Of a stretch of 64,000 nucleotides of DNA, positions 16,569-25,971 are shown piece after piece (positions within the stretch are counted from its first letter, which is position 1; each line of letters starts with the position of its first letter). Under the pieces are notes generated by a model. That model worked only from the letters and a program-made list of their open reading frames with translations, did not search any database and was not told where the DNA came from. The stretch is from contig NZ_JARVTG010000002.1 in NCBI RefSeq assembly GCF_029846635.1, positions 1,157,501 to 1,221,500 on the forward strand. The letters are read 5' to 3'. This DNA is from Pokkaliibacter sp. MBI-7. Lineage in GTDB: Bacteria > Pseudomonadota > Gammaproteobacteria > Pseudomonadales > Balneatricaceae. Both the position numbers and the translations under genes were made by a program.

Positions 16569-19476
16569 GACGCACTCCTGCCAGCTCGTCCGTCTCCAGC
16601 AAAGGCAGTGCTCTGACCGCTTCACTGCTGTCGGCAGCCAGCGCGCGCTCTGCCAGATCGCGGGCCGCCTGCAGCGACAGCTGACGCAGATGCGCTTTGA
16701 CACGGGGGATGGCACGCATCGACATGCTTAGCTCTTTCACCCCGAGGCCGGTAAGAATGGCGGCACCATGAGGATCCGAAGCCAGCTCGCCACATACCCC
16801 CACCCAGATACCATGACGATCTGCCGCGCGTACGGTCATGTCGATCAGACGCAGCACCGCAGGGTTGATGGAATCAGCCTGACGTGACAGCTCCGGATGA
16901 CCACGGTCGATGGCCAGCGCGTATTGCGTCAGGTCATTGGTACCGATGGAGAAGAAGTCGACCTCTTTAGCAAATATGTCCGCCATCAGGGCAGCCGAAG
17001 GCACTTCAATCATGATGCCCAGCTCAATATTGCTGCCGGGATAGTCCACCACCACCTCATCGAACATGGCACGCAGGGCACGCCATTCATGAATATCAGT
17101 GACCATGGGGAACATGATGCGTAACCGGCGGCCATTGGCGGCAGTCAGCAGGGCATGCAACTGACGCTTGAGCGTTTCCGGGTAACGCAGGGAAAGACGA
17201 ATACCGCGCACGCCAAGGAAGGGGTTCTCCTCCTTGTCGATAGGCATATAAGGCAGCGGCTTGTCACCACCCACATCCAGTGTACGCACGATCAGTGGGC
17301 GATCAGCGCCCAGCGCATCCAGTACCCGGGCATATTCGGCACGCTGCTCTTCCAGCGTGGGCTCCTGCGGGTAATCCATGTAGATAAATTCGGAGCGGAA
17401 CAGCCCCACCCCTTCACAGCCATGATCGATGGCCTTGTCGACACTTTTCGCGGCAGTCAGATTGGCCATGACTTCGATATGATGGCCATCGGTTGTCACC
17501 GCGGGTTCGAAACGACTGGCATAAGCCTGTTCAGCCAGTGCCTTTTCGCGCGCCATGGTGGCGCGGGCCTGATCCAGCGCAGCCTGATCAGGCGCTACTT
17601 TCAGAGTACGCGCTTCACAGTCAACGATAACGGGCGTACCGGGTTCCAGCGTCAGCACCTGCGGGCCGCAACCGACCAGCAGGGGGATGCCCAGCGTCCG
17701 GGCAAGAATAGCGGCGTGGGAGGTGACACCACCGGCAGCGGTGACCACGGCACGCACCTTGCTCAGATCCAGATCACTGATCTCTGAAGGCGCGATTTCC
17801 TGACAGACCAGCACATGCTCTGTCTGAATGGCATCACTGCCACCCTGTCCAGTCAGTTGCGCCAGCACCCGGTTGCCGACATCACGAATGTCGATGGCAC
17901 GCTCGGCCAGCAATAGTTCCTTGCTCTGCTCCTGAACACTGGCCAGTGCTTCAAAACTCTGCTGCCAGCCCCATTCGGCACTGTCGCCACGGCGCACATG
18001 CTGCTCCGCTTCCTGCTGCATTTCCGGGTCCAGTAACAACTCCAGATGCATGGCAATAATCTGCGCCAGCTCGGTATTGGCGGTGGATTCAAGACGCTTG
18101 TTGAGCTGCTCCCCCACCGCTGCTACAGCCGTCTTCAGGCGTGCCAGCTCTACACTGGCGGGGCCCGCCTGATGGGCAAACTCGAACTTGGGCTCAGACA
18201 TCACATAGGCAGGAGCAATGGCCACACCGGGCGCGCCGGTCAAACCACTGATGGCATCACCTGCCTGCAGCCGTACCACGGGGGCACTGACAGACTCTGA
18301 CTCCAGTGCCACCACCACTGCCTCACTGGCAGCCTGTTGCTGAAATCCGCGCACCACCGGATCGCCCAGCCCGGCACTGATGGCTTCGCCGATAGTGGCC
18401 AGTGCCGCAGCCGCATCAGCGCCTTCTGCCGTGATCTGCAAACGGTGACCGAGCTGCGCGCCCAGGCTGATCAGCTTGGTCACACTGCGCGCGGAGACTG
18501 CCGGGCTGTCGCTGTCGAGGTTTTCAACCCATATTTCGGCTTCAAAGCCTTTGGCGATACGCGCCAGATTGGCAGCCGGGCGGGCATGCAGACCATGAGA
18601 CATGGGTAAGGGGCAGATCAGCTGCTGACCGTCCAGTTTCTGCACCAGCAGATGACGGACAACGTCCAGTGCACGCCGGGATTCCGCCAGTACCTTGAGC
18701 CGCCCCTCAAGCTTCAGCTCGGTCAGGCGCTCAAGCAGAGGCAGGTGCTGGTCATTATGAGTAGAAATGGCAATCAGCACGTCGAGGCTGTTGCCGTAGA
18801 GGCTGACCGGCTGTGCGGGCTGCACCACAGCCGCGGCACCGTTGTCGGCCTGAGAGGCGACGGCCACCAGCCATACGCCTTCGCCCAGATACTGGGGCGG
18901 CGTGGCATAAAGACTGATCAGATCCTGCTGGATGATGGCCTGTTTATTCCACAGGATGGCGCCTGCCAGCGCCACCAGTTCACTGTAACTGGTAGCGACT
19001 GAGTGCATACGGACCTGATCGGCTCCCAGCAGAAAGGCGCCACTGGCGGTCTCACCACTGAGAATCGCGCGAACCTCTTCGGCCCCACTGCAGCTATGCA
19101 GTCGTTGCGCCAGTTGCTCATCAGCGATGACGTGTGTTAGTTGGCGGAGAATACTCAGATGCTCATCGGACCTGGCAGCGATACCGATAGCGGTATAGAC
19201 CGTTTGCCCTGCACCCCACTCCACCCCGGCCGGGAAACGTACCACTTTCAGGCCGGTCTGTCTGACCAGCTCGCGGGTATCTGTTGTGCCGTGGGGGATG
19301 GCAATACCATTGCCAAGATAGGTGGAGGTTTGTTGTTCTCTGGCGAGCATGCCTTCGCGATAGCCTGCTTCGACCATTCCATCTGCCTGCAGCTGATCAG
19401 CAATCAGACTGATGGCTTCGACTTTACCGGCTGCCTGGGCTGACAGGGTAATGTCTTCAGGAGTGAGTTTTAACAT
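16561..19476 (-). CDS. fruB: PTS fructose EIIA-HPr-EI fusion protein
   Basis: A 971-residue cytosolic multiphosphoryl transfer protein. In order: EIIA with phospho-His62 in GIAIPHGT, a linking M domain (about 150-280), HPr with phospho-His297 in GLHARPA, and enzyme I with phospho-His587 in GGVTSHAAILA and PEP-binding motifs near the C terminus (GTNDLTQYALAIDRGH, GVCGELASDP). The triple fusion is typical of Pseudomonas and other gammaproteobacteria that use a PTS only for fructose. Start ATG 19476 (MLKLTPEDI) matches the family start; the upstream extension is not family-like. It heads the fruBKA operon, whose promoter region faces fruR. Confidence 0.95.
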   Translation of the reverse strand: MLKLTPEDITLSAQAAGKVEAISLIADQLQADGMVEAGYREGMLAREQQTSTYLGNGIAIPHGTTDTRELVRQTGLKVVRFPAGVEWGAGQTVYTAIGIAARSDEHLSILRQLTHVIADEQLAQRLHSCSGAEEVRAILSGETASGAFLLGADQVRMHSVATSYSELVALAGAILWNKQAIIQQDLISLYATPPQYLGEGVWLVAVASQADNGAAAVVQPAQPVSLYGNSLDVLIAISTHNDQHLPLLERLTELKLEGRLKVLAESRRALDVVRHLLVQKLDGQQLICPLPMSHGLHARPAANLARIAKGFEAEIWVENLDSDSPAVSARSVTKLISLGAQLGHRLQITAEGADAAAALATIGEAISAGLGDPVVRGFQQQAASEAVVVALESESVSAPVVRLQAGDAISGLTGAPGVAIAPAYVMSEPKFEFAHQAGPASVELARLKTAVAAVGEQLNKRLESTANTELAQIIAMHLELLLDPEMQQEAEQHVRRGDSAEWGWQQSFEALASVQEQSKELLLAERAIDIRDVGNRVLAQLTGQGGSDAIQTEHVLVCQEIAPSEISDLDLSKVRAVVTAAGGVTSHAAILARTLGIPLLVGCGPQVLTLEPGTPVIVDCEARTLKVAPDQAALDQARATMAREKALAEQAYASRFEPAVTTDGHHIEVMANLTAAKSVDKAIDHGCEGVGLFRSEFIYMDYPQEPTLEEQRAEYARVLDALGADRPLIVRTLDVGGDKPLPYMPIDKEENPFLGVRGIRLSLRYPETLKRQLHALLTAANGRRLRIMFPMVTDIHEWRALRAMFDEVVVDYPGSNIELGIMIEVPSAALMADIFAKEVDFFSIGTNDLTQYALAIDRGHPELSRQADSINPAVLRLIDMTVRAADRHGIWVGVCGELASDPHGAAILTGLGVKELSMSMRAIPRVKAHLRQLSLQAARDLAERALAADSSEAVRALPLLETDELAGVRHG

Positions 19477-19584
19477 TGTTATACCCCTAGACGTGTTGGT
19501 ACTGCGTTTTACGCTGTCCCTTGCGGGCAATCTATTTATTAAGGGTGTTCCATTCGGTGAATTTAGCCAGTATACAGGACATCA

Positions 19585-19600
19585 GCTAAATCGATTCTGC
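19585..19600. promoter_or_regulatory. Candidate FruR/Cra operator 2 (imperfect)
   Basis: GCTAAATCGATTCTGC is an imperfect palindrome centred on ATCGAT, with the central AATCGATT core of Cra-type operators. It is 5 bases from the perfect candidate and about 110 bases from the fruB start. Confidence 0.5.
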
Positions 19601-19604
19601 CAAA

Positions 19605-19622
19605 TGCTGAATGGATTCAGCA
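19605..19622. promoter_or_regulatory. Candidate FruR/Cra operator 1 (perfect palindrome)
   Basis: TGCTGAATGGATTCAGCA is a perfect palindrome of two 8-base arms around GG. It closely resembles the Cra/FruR consensus (GCTGAAWCGNTTCAGC type), lies between fruB and fruR, and a LacI-family FruR is encoded next to it. Confidence 0.7.
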
Positions 19623-20036
19623 AAAAATGCAAGCTAAGATCGTTTTCGCGATTTCGCCAGCAGGAGCACCACAAGGTGAAAAGCACTGGGGAACCACCCT
19701 TCACGGGTGATCAATGTGCTGATGACATCCCATCCGCTTTCCGACAGTCTTTTCAGCGGCGTGGGGCCAAAGTGCAGCAGATCGAAAACACGTATCACGA
19801 ATTCCTGGATTGAACCTGGGGACAGACTGTCGCCTGCGGAAGAGCAGGTCGTTGCGTTGCCCCTGACAGAGGCAGTCCCTACAATGCAACATCCCTGACC
19901 TTGCTGGTGAGTGTGGTTGTGTCTGGCCTTGAGTGCCGTGCCTGCTACGCCAGAAAACACTGAAAACCTACCGGGTTAGTCAGATATTCGGCCGGCAGAC
20001 TACAACTCTAAATCGTCAGGGAGTGCCATAGCAGTG

Positions 20037-21047
20037 ATGGAGACCACATTGAAGCTCGAAGAGATCGCCAAACTCGCCGGCGTTTCCAAATCCACCGTCA
20101 GCAGTGTGCTGAACGGCAAGGCTGAGAAATACCGCATCAGTACCGAAACCCAGGCACGTGTACTGGAGGTGGTCAATCACCACGGCTACCAGCCCAATCA
20201 CTCCGCTGCTGCCCTACGCCGCGGGCGGAGCCATTCCATCGGTTTTATCGTGCCGGACTTTGAAAATCGCAGTTATCTGCGTATTGCCAAGCGGCTGGAA
20301 GCCCTTGCCCGCAGCAATGGATTCCAGCTGATTATCAGCAGCTCCGATGACGACAGAACGACCGAGTTACAGGCCGCGCGCAATCTGGTTGCCCGCGGTG
20401 TGGATGCCTTGCTGGTCTCGTCCTGTGTTGATGATGACGCCGAACTGTATGGTGATATGGTCCGTCAGGGGACACCCGTGATTGCACTCGACCGCCCCCT
20501 TCCTGACAGCTTCAGCAATGTCATCAGTGATGACGAACAAGGTGCCTTTGAGCTGACCAGCAGTCTTAAGCTCTCTGGAGATGCACATGTTGCGCTGTTT
20601 GGCGCGCTCCCCAGCCTGACCGTCAGTCAACGGCGCGAGGCGGGCTTCCGCCGGGCCCTTGAGCATCTGCCTGCGCAGCAGGTGCACTGCTTTTACGGCG
20701 CCCATTTTGACAGCAGCAACGGCATCCAGCTGCTGGATCAGGCGGTGAACAGGCTGGGCAAACTGCCCGATGCCCTTGTCACGACCTCATACAGCCTGCT
20801 GGAAGGCGTGGTTGAAAATCTGCAGCAGCGTGCGGAAGGCAACGTACTGCAAGCCGATGGCTCTATTCAGCTGGCGACCTTTGGCAACAGCCGACTGCTG
20901 GACTTCCTGCCGCTTCCCGTCAACTCCCTGCCACAGCGCTATGAGCTGATTGCCGAGGCAGCGTGGAAACTGGCCAGTGAAGCCATTGATGGCAGCCGTG
21001 AGCCACAGCAGATTGTGATCAATCGCATCCTGCAACGACGTGCCTGA
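20037..21047 (+). CDS. fruR: Fructose repressor FruR/Cra, LacI family
   Basis: A 336-residue LacI-family repressor. The N-terminal helix-turn-helix LEEIAKLAGVSKSTVSSVLNGKAEKYRIS and the hinge-region sequence HSAAALRRGRSHSIGFIVPD are very close to Cra/FruR. The rest is a periplasmic-binding-protein-like effector domain that senses fructose-1-phosphate in this family. ATG 20037 is directly preceded by an in-frame GTG (20034) that could also be used; a GGAG-like site lies about 14 bases upstream. It is divergent from fruBKA and likely represses that operon through the 19585-19622 sites. Confidence 0.93.
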   Translation: METTLKLEEIAKLAGVSKSTVSSVLNGKAEKYRISTETQARVLEVVNHHGYQPNHSAAALRRGRSHSIGFIVPDFENRSYLRIAKRLEALARSNGFQLIISSSDDDRTTELQAARNLVARGVDALLVSSCVDDDAELYGDMVRQGTPVIALDRPLPDSFSNVISDDEQGAFELTSSLKLSGDAHVALFGALPSLTVSQRREAGFRRALEHLPAQQVHCFYGAHFDSSNGIQLLDQAVNRLGKLPDALVTTSYSLLEGVVENLQQRAEGNVLQADGSIQLATFGNSRLLDFLPLPVNSLPQRYELIAEAAWKLASEAIDGSREPQQIVINRILQRRA

Positions 21048-21075
21048 AGCCTGCGGCATACAGGAGTGACTAGGC

Positions 21076-22008
21076 TCACTCCTGCAGTGCAGACGGCGCC
21101 GTTACCGAACTCTCCAGCATCCATTCACAGAATGCCTTCACTGCAGGGCGACTTTCGGCCATCGGCAGCCGCAACATCCGGTACATGTAAGGCCCCTGCA
21201 CAGATATGTCCTCAAGCAGGGTCACCAGCGCCCCGATTTCCAGCGCATTGTTGAGCATCGGCGCGCTGGCGATAGCGACGCCCTGCCCCGCCATGGCCGC
21301 CTCCAGGGTCAGATAAGTGTGAGAAAACCACAATCCGGGCAGCTTGCTGGGCGTCGTCACGCCACAGGCTGTCAGCCATTTCTTCCAGTTCACCTGCTCG
21401 CTGATCAGCGGCTCAAAATCATCATGCAGTAAGGTCACCTGCAATAAATCAGCGGGAACGCTGATCGGATGCTCCTCGAGAAAACGTGGGCTGGCCACCG
21501 CGACAAAGTGCTCGGCAAACAGTTCATCGACCTTGAGATCAGGATACGGGCCAGTCCCCAGACGGATGCTGACATCGACTGGTTCACGAAACAGGTCGGC
21601 TGGTTTGATTACTCCCTGCAACCGCACCTCAAACTCAGGATGACGGCGGGTGAAGCCGGACAGACGCGGCATCAGCCAGCGGGTCACAAAGGATGAAATG
21701 GAACTGATGGTCACCACATTTTCCCGCCCACTTTCACTCTGTAATTGCTGGGTAGCCGCACTCAGGGTATCCAGCACATAGTGCACGGTTTCAGCATAAC
21801 GCCGCCCCAGCGGCGTGAGGCTGATGCCTCTCGGGTGGCGCAGGAACAGCTGCAACCCAGTTGCAGCTTCCAGCTGTTTTATCTGATGGGCCACAGCACC
21901 AGCAGTAATAAACAACTCTTCAGCTGCACGCTGGAAGCTTTCGTGACGAGCTGCGGCATCAAAGGCACGCAGTGCGTTCAACGGCGGCAGTGACTGACCG
22001 TAAGACAT
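21076..22008 (-). CDS. LysR-family transcriptional regulator (GcvA-like)
   Basis: A 310-residue LTTR. Its N terminus LPPLNALRAFDAAARHESFQRAAEELFITAGAVAHQIKQLE is the winged HTH of the GcvA/AmpR branch; the C-terminal effector domain (about 95-300) contains DVSIRLGTGPYPDL. Start ATG 22008 (MSYGQSLPPL) matches the family; the frame extends upstream by 35 codons without similarity. It is divergent from the EamA exporter gene, so it probably regulates that gene, which is an inference from layout. Confidence 0.9.
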   Translation of the reverse strand: MSYGQSLPPLNALRAFDAAARHESFQRAAEELFITAGAVAHQIKQLEAATGLQLFLRHPRGISLTPLGRRYAETVHYVLDTLSAATQQLQSESGRENVVTISSISSFVTRWLMPRLSGFTRRHPEFEVRLQGVIKPADLFREPVDVSIRLGTGPYPDLKVDELFAEHFVAVASPRFLEEHPISVPADLLQVTLLHDDFEPLISEQVNWKKWLTACGVTTPSKLPGLWFSHTYLTLEAAMAGQGVAIASAPMLNNALEIGALVTLLEDISVQGPYMYRMLRLPMAESRPAVKAFCEWMLESSVTAPSALQE

Positions 22009-22141
22009 AATTATTTTAGGCCTGACTTCTGAAATTATTGATTTGTCGAGAAGTATAGACTCAGCGAAACTGCTTGCCATATCAATTACCTGACTGGCAC
22101 GGGAGTGATACACCAGTCTTCGCTAAGTGTGAGCAGCCATC

Positions 22142-23017
22142 ATGAAACACCTAATGGGTTCAGCGCTTATTCTCGTTTCTGCAGCCGGTTTTGGCAGTAT
22201 GGCCATCTTCGCCCATACCGCCTATGCCGACGGCGTCGATACCGCCAGTCTGCTGGCTATCCGCTTTATACTGGCAGCCATCGTTCTGACTGTCTGGGTG
22301 CGTATCAAGGGCATCCCTATGCCGACAGGTAAAGAATTGCGTGGCTATATCGTGATGGGCTGTATCTATGCAGCAACATCCTTCGGCTATTTTCAGGCGC
22401 TTAACTATGCCAGCTCGGCCACCGTCGCCCTGCTGCTTTATACCTTCCCGATCATGGTCACCATTGCCTCAGCGATCTTGGGCCTGGACCGCTTTGGTCC
22501 GGCGGAGTGGATTGCGCTGACCGGTATCTTTGTTGGCATGGTACTGCTGCTGGGAACCGGGGTGCAGGCTACCCTGCCCGGGGTTGTCCTGGCGCTGGGG
22601 GCTGCGGTGCTGTATTCCGGCTATATCCTGCTCGGCAGCCGTCTGGGCAGCGATACTCACCCTCTGGCAGCCACCAGCACTGTATTACTGTCTGCGGGCA
22701 GCATCTATCTGCTGATGGCACTGACCAAAGGCATACATCTGCCCCACAGTATGGGCGGCTGGGTATCGGTCAGCCTGATTGCTCTGTTCGGTTCCATTCT
22801 CGGCATCATGACCTTCGTCGCCGGCCTTAAACTGGTTGGGCCTACTCTGGCAGCTATTTTGTCGACCCTTGAGCCGGTGGTGACCATCATTCTGGGTGTG
22901 TCATTTCTCGGCGAAGCCCTCGGCGGCTACGCACTTCTCGGAGGGGGGCTTATTATCGCCGCCTCCATTGGTCTTGCGATGACTCGCCTGTGGCGTCAGC
23001 GGCAACTGGCTACCTGA
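22142..23017 (+). CDS. EamA/DMT-family transporter
   Basis: A 291-residue inner-membrane protein with ten hydrophobic segments made of two EamA repeats (about 5-140 and 150-285). The first repeat has AAGFGSMAIFAHTAY and LLAIRFILAAIVL, the second ATLEPVVT-like sequence AAILSTLEPVVTIILGV and FLGEALGGYALLGGGLII. Such proteins export metabolites such as amino acids. It is divergent from the LysR gene and ends at the terminator at 23117-23150. The substrate is unknown. Confidence 0.9.
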   Translation: MKHLMGSALILVSAAGFGSMAIFAHTAYADGVDTASLLAIRFILAAIVLTVWVRIKGIPMPTGKELRGYIVMGCIYAATSFGYFQALNYASSATVALLLYTFPIMVTIASAILGLDRFGPAEWIALTGIFVGMVLLLGTGVQATLPGVVLALGAAVLYSGYILLGSRLGSDTHPLAATSTVLLSAGSIYLLMALTKGIHLPHSMGGWVSVSLIALFGSILGIMTFVAGLKLVGPTLAAILSTLEPVVTIILGVSFLGEALGGYALLGGGLIIAASIGLAMTRLWRQRQLAT

Positions 23018-23369
23018 TATGAGGTGAGATCATCGCTCAGCATCATGCTCACCGGTTGCACTTACAGATCAGATTTATACACGTCTCTTCCTTGGGGGCA
23101 TCGTCCCCCTCCCCCACGCCATGGCCACCTTGTTCATGGCGTTTTTTATTTCGCCACGCCATAACCGAACAAAAATCAACTAACGTCACTTTTCACTACA
23201 TATTTTCATCACTGTGGGTATTTGATTAGTGATTTTCATCAATGGACCGAGTTTATTCCTGTCTTCACCAGAAGTTCTGCTATAAAGTGGCGCCGCCTGA
23301 GGAAGCAACCCGGCGTTGCACTCTAGGCTGTCAACATGCGTAGAAGGATCTATTACAAGAAGGAAAACT
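23018..23369 (+). other. Terminator and leader region before sstT
   Basis: Holds a GGGGG/CCCCC hairpin (23094-23109) and the terminator at 23117-23150. Beyond it the region is AT-rich (23150-23290) with a TATAAA -10-like element at 23281-23286, a plausible sstT promoter with a poor -35. A TTGAT/ATCAA inverted half-site pair lies near 23221-23243. No gene seen. Confidence 0.45.
23117..23150 (+). terminator. Rho-independent terminator after the EamA gene
   Basis: CGCCATG (23117-23123) pairs with CATGGCG (23135-23141), followed by TTTTTTATTT. Confidence 0.85.
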
Positions 23370-24584
23370 ATGAGCCATTTACAATCTGCCTCTGTCTCTT
23401 CTCGTCGAGCACCCGGTTTGGTCGTTCAGATTCTGATCGGGATCATTCTGGGAATAGGTCTGGCGCAAATCTCCCCGCCCACTGCGACCTCGGTTGGCCT
23501 GCTTGGCTCCCTGTTCGTCAGCGCCCTAAAAGCGGTCGCTCCCATTCTGGTCTTCGTACTGGTGGCCTCGTCCATTGCCAATCATCGTCAGGGCAGCGAA
23601 ACCCATATTCGCCCCATTCTCTATCTTTATCTGTTCGGTACGTTCAGCGCCGCACTGGTAGCCGTGGCCATGAGTTTCCTCTTCCCTACCACCCTGGAAC
23701 TGGTCAGCAAGGGAGCTGAAGCCACCGCCCCCCAGGGTATTGGCGAAGTGCTGCATACGTTGCTGTTCCGCGTCGTTGATAACCCCATCAATGCCCTGAT
23801 GACCGGTAATTTTATCGGCATTCTGGCCTGGGCTGTCGGTCTGGGTATTACCCTGCGTCAGGGTAGCGAAAGCACACGCAAGGTGTTGAAGGATGTTGCG
23901 GACGGCGTATCGGCCATCGTCAGGCTGGTGATTCGCTTTGCTCCCATCGGCATCTTCGGTCTGGTTACCAGCACTTTTGCTGAAACCGGCTTTGCCGCCC
24001 TGCAGGGTTACAGCCATCTTCTGATTGTTCTGATCGGTTCCATGCTGCTGATTGCGCTGGTGGTGAACCCGCTGATCGTATTCTTCAAACTGCGCCGCAA
24101 CCCCTATCCGCTGGTACTGAAATGCCTGCGTGAAAGTGGCGTGACCGCCTTTTTCACCCGCAGCTCTGCCGCCAACATCCCGGTCAACCTGGACCTGTGC
24201 AAACGACTGGATCTGCATGAAGACACCTACTCTGTCTCCATTCCACTGGGTGCCACCATCAACATGGCAGGCGCAGCCATCACCATTACCGTACTGTCTC
24301 TGGCCGCAGCTCATACGCTGGGCATTCAGGTAGACCTGCTGACAGCCCTGCTGCTGAGCGTGGTCGCCTCGATTGCCGCCTGTGGCGCGTCCGGCGTAGC
24401 GGGTGGCTCACTGCTGCTGATCCCGCTGGCCTGCAGCCTGTTTGGTATCTCCAACGATGTTGCCATGCAGGTCGTTGCCATCGGCTTTATCATCGGCGTG
24501 CTACAAGACTCAGCCGAAACCGCTCTGAACAGCTCTACTGATGTACTGTTCACCGCTGCTGCTTGTAAGGTGGAAAATATCTAA
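23370..24584 (+). CDS. sstT: Serine/threonine:sodium symporter
   Basis: A 404-residue inner-membrane symporter of the dicarboxylate/amino acid:cation (DAACS) family, subgroup SstT, which imports L-serine and L-threonine with Na+. Visible are the helical-hairpin and binding motifs: FVSALKAVAPILVFVLVASSIA, SGVTAFFTRSSAANIPVNL, and NMAGAAITITVLSLAAAHTLGI with the DAACS signature region. The length fits SstT (about 410). Start ATG 23370 follows AGAAGGA; the upstream frame extension is not conserved. It ends at a shared palindromic terminator with the TRAP genes. Confidence 0.94.
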   Translation: MSHLQSASVSSRRAPGLVVQILIGIILGIGLAQISPPTATSVGLLGSLFVSALKAVAPILVFVLVASSIANHRQGSETHIRPILYLYLFGTFSAALVAVAMSFLFPTTLELVSKGAEATAPQGIGEVLHTLLFRVVDNPINALMTGNFIGILAWAVGLGITLRQGSESTRKVLKDVADGVSAIVRLVIRFAPIGIFGLVTSTFAETGFAALQGYSHLLIVLIGSMLLIALVVNPLIVFFKLRRNPYPLVLKCLRESGVTAFFTRSSAANIPVNLDLCKRLDLHEDTYSVSIPLGATINMAGAAITITVLSLAAAHTLGIQVDLLTALLLSVVASIAACGASGVAGGSLLLIPLACSLFGISNDVAMQVVAIGFIIGVLQDSAETALNSSTDVLFTAAACKVENI

Positions 24585-24604
24585 TAGCCATTTCCCACTG
24601 CACT

Positions 24605-24640
24605 AAACAAACAAACCGCCAGCTGGCGGTTTGTTTGTTT
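24605..24640. terminator. Perfect 36-base palindromic bidirectional terminator
   Basis: The 36 bases from 24605 to 24640 equal their own reverse complement. The core is ACCGCCAGCTGGCGGT, flanked by AAACAAACA on the left and TGTTTGTTT on the right. It separates the convergent sstT and TRAP transcripts and supplies a T-rich tail to both. Confidence 0.92.
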
Positions 24641-24663
24641 CAGATTAACAACGCTTTTATGAG

Positions 24664-25971
24664 TTACCAGTTACCGACGACATAGCCAAGCTTGTCGGGC
24701 AACCACAAAGCAATGCCGGGGACCAGCATCACCAGTACCAGACTGAGCAGCATGGCGAGGATAAAGATCAGCGTCCAGCCGACGGTCTGCTCCAGGCGAA
24801 TACCGGCAATCCGGGTCGTGACCATCAGGTTTACCGCTACCGGTGGAGTGAACTGACCAATAGCGATGTTCATCGCCAGCAGAATGCCGAACCAGACCGG
24901 ATTCCAGCCAAAATGCTGCATCAGCGGCAAAACGATGGGGATCAGGATGAGATAAATGGATACCGCATCCAGCAGCATCCCCGCCAGTAACACCAGAACC
25001 ATCACCAGCACCAGTAAGGTCCAGCCATTCTCTGACAGGGACAACAGTGCCTGCGCCAGATGCTGGAATGTGCCCAGTGTAGTGCCTGCCCAGGCAAAGA
25101 TTCCTGCCAGCGCAATGATCAGCATCACCACGCCTGAGGTCACTGCCGACTCTTCCAGCAGCTCCCACATACCGCGCAGGCTCAGGCTACGATAGATCAC
25201 TACACCGACTATGACACCATACGCCACGGCCACAACCGCGGCTTCCGTCGGCGTAAACAGTCCCGAACGCAAGCCACCGAGAATGATGACTGGCGCCAGC
25301 AAGGCGGGGATCGCTTCGCGAAAACTCTTGCCAAGTGGTGGTCGCTCAGATGCCTCGGGTGACTCCCAGCCATTGCGCTTGGCCAGCCACCAGGCTGGTA
25401 ACAGCAAAGACAGACCTGCCAGAATGCCCGGGAATAATCCGGCAGCAAACAGGGCTCGCAGGTCAACACCGGGGACCACGATGGAATAGAGAATCAGGGC
25501 GATTGAAGGAGGAATCAGTATCGCCGTCGATGATGAGGCGGCGATAAGTGAGGCCGAGAAGGCTTGCGGATAACCGGCGCGCTTCATGCTGGGCAGCATG
25601 ACCATGGCCACCGCCGCCGCATCAGCCGGGCCAGAGCCACTCATGCCACCCATGATCAGGCACACAAGAATGGCAACAACGGCAAGACCACCGTGACGTG
25701 GGCCAATAATCGCCTGGGCGAAGCGTACCAGACTGGCCGCCACCCCCGCCCGCTCAAAAATCGCTCCGGTCAGGATAAACAGGGGAATGGCTATCAGCGG
25801 GTACTTGGCCACACTATTGTAAGTGTTTGTCCCCAGGGTAGCCAGCATGTCGGTACTCAGACCACTGAGAATGCCAACGACACCGCCCAGTCCGAGCGCG
25901 AAGGCTACCGGCACACCTAAAAACAGCGCCAGCATGAACGCCAGAATCATCAGCAGATCAGGACTCATCAT
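24664..25971 (-). CDS. TRAP transporter large permease (DctM)
   Basis: A 435-residue membrane subunit with about 12 helices that forms the Na+-coupled transport channel of a tripartite (TRAP) uptake system. DctM motifs include VPVAFALGLGG, PLFILTGAIFERAG, GPADAAAVAMVMLPSMKRAGY and MNIAIGQFTPPVAVNLMV. It is the last gene of dctP-dctQ-dctM and overlaps dctQ by 14 bases. It ends at the shared terminator with sstT. The substrate is a carboxylate-type compound in most of the family, not further predictable. Confidence 0.95.
   Translation of the reverse strand: MMSPDLLMILAFMLALFLGVPVAFALGLGGVVGILSGLSTDMLATLGTNTYNSVAKYPLIAIPLFILTGAIFERAGVAASLVRFAQAIIGPRHGGLAVVAILVCLIMGGMSGSGPADAAAVAMVMLPSMKRAGYPQAFSASLIAASSSTAILIPPSIALILYSIVVPGVDLRALFAAGLFPGILAGLSLLLPAWWLAKRNGWESPEASERPPLGKSFREAIPALLAPVIILGGLRSGLFTPTEAAVVAVAYGVIVGVVIYRSLSLRGMWELLEESAVTSGVVMLIIALAGIFAWAGTTLGTFQHLAQALLSLSENGWTLLVLVMVLVLLAGMLLDAVSIYLILIPIVLPLMQHFGWNPVWFGILLAMNIAIGQFTPPVAVNLMVTTRIAGIRLEQTVGWTLIFILAMLLSLVLVMLVPGIALWLPDKLGYVVGNW

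Larger units (their letters stand above)
19477..20036. other. fruB-fruR divergent control region
   Basis: This 560-base region holds no convincing gene. Next to fruB it carries two operator-like palindromes at 19585-19622. A related half-site GTGAATTTAGC lies near 19557-19568. The part nearer fruR (about 19650-20000) shows no structure that I can name. Confidence 0.5.

Noticed and set aside
16569..16715. N-terminal extension of fruK inside fruB
   Set aside because: The extension is the fruB gene read in another frame; the family start is ATG 16568.
19634..19960. Minus-strand open frame in the fruB-fruR spacer
   Set aside because: No family resemblance, no binding site, and it covers a control region.
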